Source: Clostridia bacterium
GTDB taxonomy: Bacteria > Bacillota > Clostridia > Oscillospirales > CAG-272
Reading direction: 5' to 3'
DNA: 6,447 nt
Assembly (NCBI GenBank): GCA_017397205.1
Contig: JAFQJX010000024.1
Coordinates: forward strand, 1 to 6,447
The translations under genes and the position numbers were made by a program. Position 1 is the stretch's first letter. Every line of letters starts with the position of its first letter. A model generated the notes under the pieces. It saw only the letters and a list, made by a program, of their open reading frames with translations, searched no databases and was not told the DNA's origin. Shown piece after piece: positions 6,141 to 6,447 of this stretch.

Positions 6141-6447
6141 GCAGAGCCGCGCTTTACGGTGGTCAGCGGACCGCTCGGCCCGCGCGGCGGCACCACCGTC
6201 CACAAGTCGCACCCCAAGGTGCCCCCTGCCATTGCCTTTGTCGGGGAGGGGCGTGTGCGCCTGCTCATTGACAACATCTGCTATACCGTGCGCGGCTCAG
6301 GCAACTGCGTGACGGGTGCCACCGTTACGGACGCCGAGGCGCTTGGCAAGGCGCTCAGGGCGGCATACCGCAAATACGGGCTCCCCAAGCGCCGCCTTCT
6401 GGTGCTTCTTTGCGACGGACGGGAAACGGACGTGATGCTGGACACCA
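2652..6447 (+). CDS. Large 19-repeat InlB B-repeat/Flg_new-type protein with a distinct C-terminal domain (3' partial)
   Basis: The frame from the ATG at 2652 stays open to the window edge: 1265 complete codons, with no stop and no frameshift seen on full translation. Residues 1-1163 are 19 head-to-tail repeats of 60-64 residues with the same pattern as the upstream gene, for example LTYVIDGE ... ALTPPQPEE ... FSGW ... LPKTMPARD[VI]TV. The repeat Trp is kept in all 19, and M-P before the acidic position in 15. Repeats 7 and 11 are the most degenerate. After a Gly/Pro/Arg linker (about 1164-1193) comes a non-repeat domain of at least 70 residues that continues past the edge. The N-terminus, MAQQQYQLTYVIDG, has no signal peptide, and no membrane segment is seen, so the visible part looks cytoplasmic. 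Translation starts 12 bases after the five-repeat gene. The repeats probably form a long beta-rich rod or binding array, and the C-terminal domain likely carries the specific activity. Function is unknown. Confidence 0.88.
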   Translation, partial: MAQQQYQLTYVIDGVVYRTEAVDKGARLTNLPKPEKEHHQFDGWGEVPARMPARDLTLEGHFSPRIVKVLFAAGIEQYGMHEGAAGTPVTPPRDPEKEGHRFVGWEGFEGVLPDESCTFEARFAPNEYRVTYEVDGSFRFVFRAPYGTPFPTLDEPRKKNHIFSGWGTLPETVPAEDTVVRGSFREQLYCLTRKVDGEVFSQELLPVGAPIDKKAKPHREGYYFSGWRKLPDTMPARDVTVAASMYPARYRVDFTVNGEKYKTLYFPYGEPIVPPSPPEEKGTLFGGWEEHPATMPARDLVINGVLNAKLYSLSFVADGEVLERVDLPEGAAVVKDVEPPQKEGFVFCGWDANPTAMPAHDLTLHAVYATVRAHYRFLIDGELYTEVDPEGDDRLVMPVPPPRDGKPFSGWNSMTVDPHTGATTFMGSYEQTLTHTLTFLLRGEVYEKRQLAAGEEIIPPTPEGEDFDFIEWRGCPAHMPARDVTVEASIRALRYRLSFAIDGEVTYTMTMNEGDDISCPAVAAREGCTFSGWQDVPKTMPSRDLTVHGRYIRNLHTLTYVIDGEILFTGRVACGEALTPPQPEEREGVRFIGWFPEISVMPDADTVIEGAYSDTWCLVEAYVDGVLHSRFRAAVGEPIPLPEIEVREGERFEWQSVPSRAPHGSLEIHGGRVQNTYTVTYMMGEIPLGTEEYRWGERIHSRIEAPECGQGAFLGWQGIEETMPAHDLVVQAWYESRHFKVTFLLENELLWEGAVPVGARIPLPEVPEREGFEFEGWQNFTEYMPPYSFTAHGSYTRKKYTVTFLYGAEVLEEKEYAYGTRILPPQPPVTEGGAFVGWQGLPKTMPARDITVSAHYEGATYRLSYVVEGELLGQTEVELGSKITPMEAPVREGYVFSGWKDLPTYMPDHEVIVLGEYRHRVYTVTYQVEDIIWRIDEYSEGDTVVPPEAPPVPHGTFRAWRNFTDTMPDYDFVCVAEYSEIFGHYTFVLEGETLAEGKCRMGEPIEPPLAPHRPGYCFTGWEGFAGVMPKGDATFEGHYVEDTFKVRYLLDGALYHEDGYREGDKIARADAPVREGFAFSGWKGLPKTMPADDVTVTGSMTPLLWRITWMLDGDVLEEKTVPCGSALTPPAVPEMHGRVFDGWEEYPEVMPAENLTVEGFTLEAEPRFTVVSGPLGPRGGTTVHKSHPKVPPAIAFVGEGRVRLLIDNICYTVRGSGNCVTGATVTDAEALGKALRAAYRKYGLPKRRLLVLLCDGRETDVMLDT
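6141..6446 (+). other. Non-repeat C-terminal domain of the large repeat protein (incomplete)
   Basis: Residues 1164-1265 break the repeat pattern. A flexible, basic, Gly/Pro-rich linker (PLGPRGGTTVHKSHPKVPP) leads to strands AIAFVGEGRVRLLIDN and ICYTVRGSGN, then a helix TDAEALGKALRAAYRKYG, then LPKRRLLVLLCDGRETDVML. The order of two strands with an intervening Gly turn, a D-x-E-x-L-x-x-x-L helix, a K-R-x-[LV]-[LV]-[VL]-x-L strand and a further strand recalls the N-terminal part of PilM-like actin-fold proteins of type IV pilus systems. This is a judgement by eye on a short segment, without the nucleotide-binding motifs, which would lie beyond the edge. Other alpha/beta folds are possible. Confidence 0.35.

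Noticed and set aside
4713..6212. Minus-strand open frame of 499 codons
   Set aside because: It is also antisense to the 19-repeat gene. It shows a periodic pattern (GHGxGxxLPAxE) that is the mirror of the repeat unit, and the plus strand carries the coherent protein family.
6240..6446. von Willebrand A or nuclease domain in the C-terminal part
   Set aside because: The segment VLLCDGRETDV contains an Asp after a strand, but no DxSxS metal-site motif or nuclease motif is present in the visible residues.

Overview
The window holds two complete genes, two partial genes and one divergent promoter region. It most likely comes from a GC-rich member of the Clostridia or a related Firmicutes lineage. 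The evidence is the strong purine-rich ribosome binding sites (GGGAGG, AAGGAG) a few bases before each start, extended TGnTATACT promoters, and a clostridial-looking dGTPase with GC-rich third codon positions. No rRNA or lineage marker is present, so the taxon is an inference.

Layout. Bases 1-151 are the last 49 codons of a plus-strand gene, tentatively a family 43-type glycoside hydrolase. A perfect 28-bp palindrome with a T-run (163-194) ends it and may also end the convergent gene. Bases 250-1443 (minus strand) encode an HD-domain dGTP triphosphohydrolase (dgt family). Bases 1444-1718 are an AT-richer divergent intergenic region with one promoter facing each way.

From 1719 to the right edge runs a plus-strand operon of two genes, 12 bases apart, both built from a roughly 61-residue repeat. 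The repeat pattern is Y-x-[VL]-[TS]-[FY]-x-[VIL]-D-G-E ... G-x-x-[IV]-x-P-P ... E-G-[YF]-x-F-x-G-W ... L-P-x-T-M-P-A-R-D-[VL]-T-V-x-[GA]-x-[FY], which is the InlB B-repeat / Listeria-Bacteroides repeat (Flg_new) type. The first gene (306 aa) is five repeats and nothing else. The second (at least 1265 aa, running off the window) is 19 tandem repeats followed by a non-repeat C-terminal domain that is only partly visible.

Neither repeat protein has a signal peptide, transmembrane segment or visible wall-anchor motif. That is unusual, because this repeat family is usually found in secreted or wall-attached proteins. The partial C-terminal domain has a strand/helix pattern that loosely recalls the N-terminal part of PilM-like (actin-fold) pilus assembly proteins. 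If so, the operon could encode a cytoplasmic or membrane-associated repeat scaffold. This is a hypothesis and is the most interesting point in the window. The dGTPase appears to be an unrelated housekeeping neighbour.
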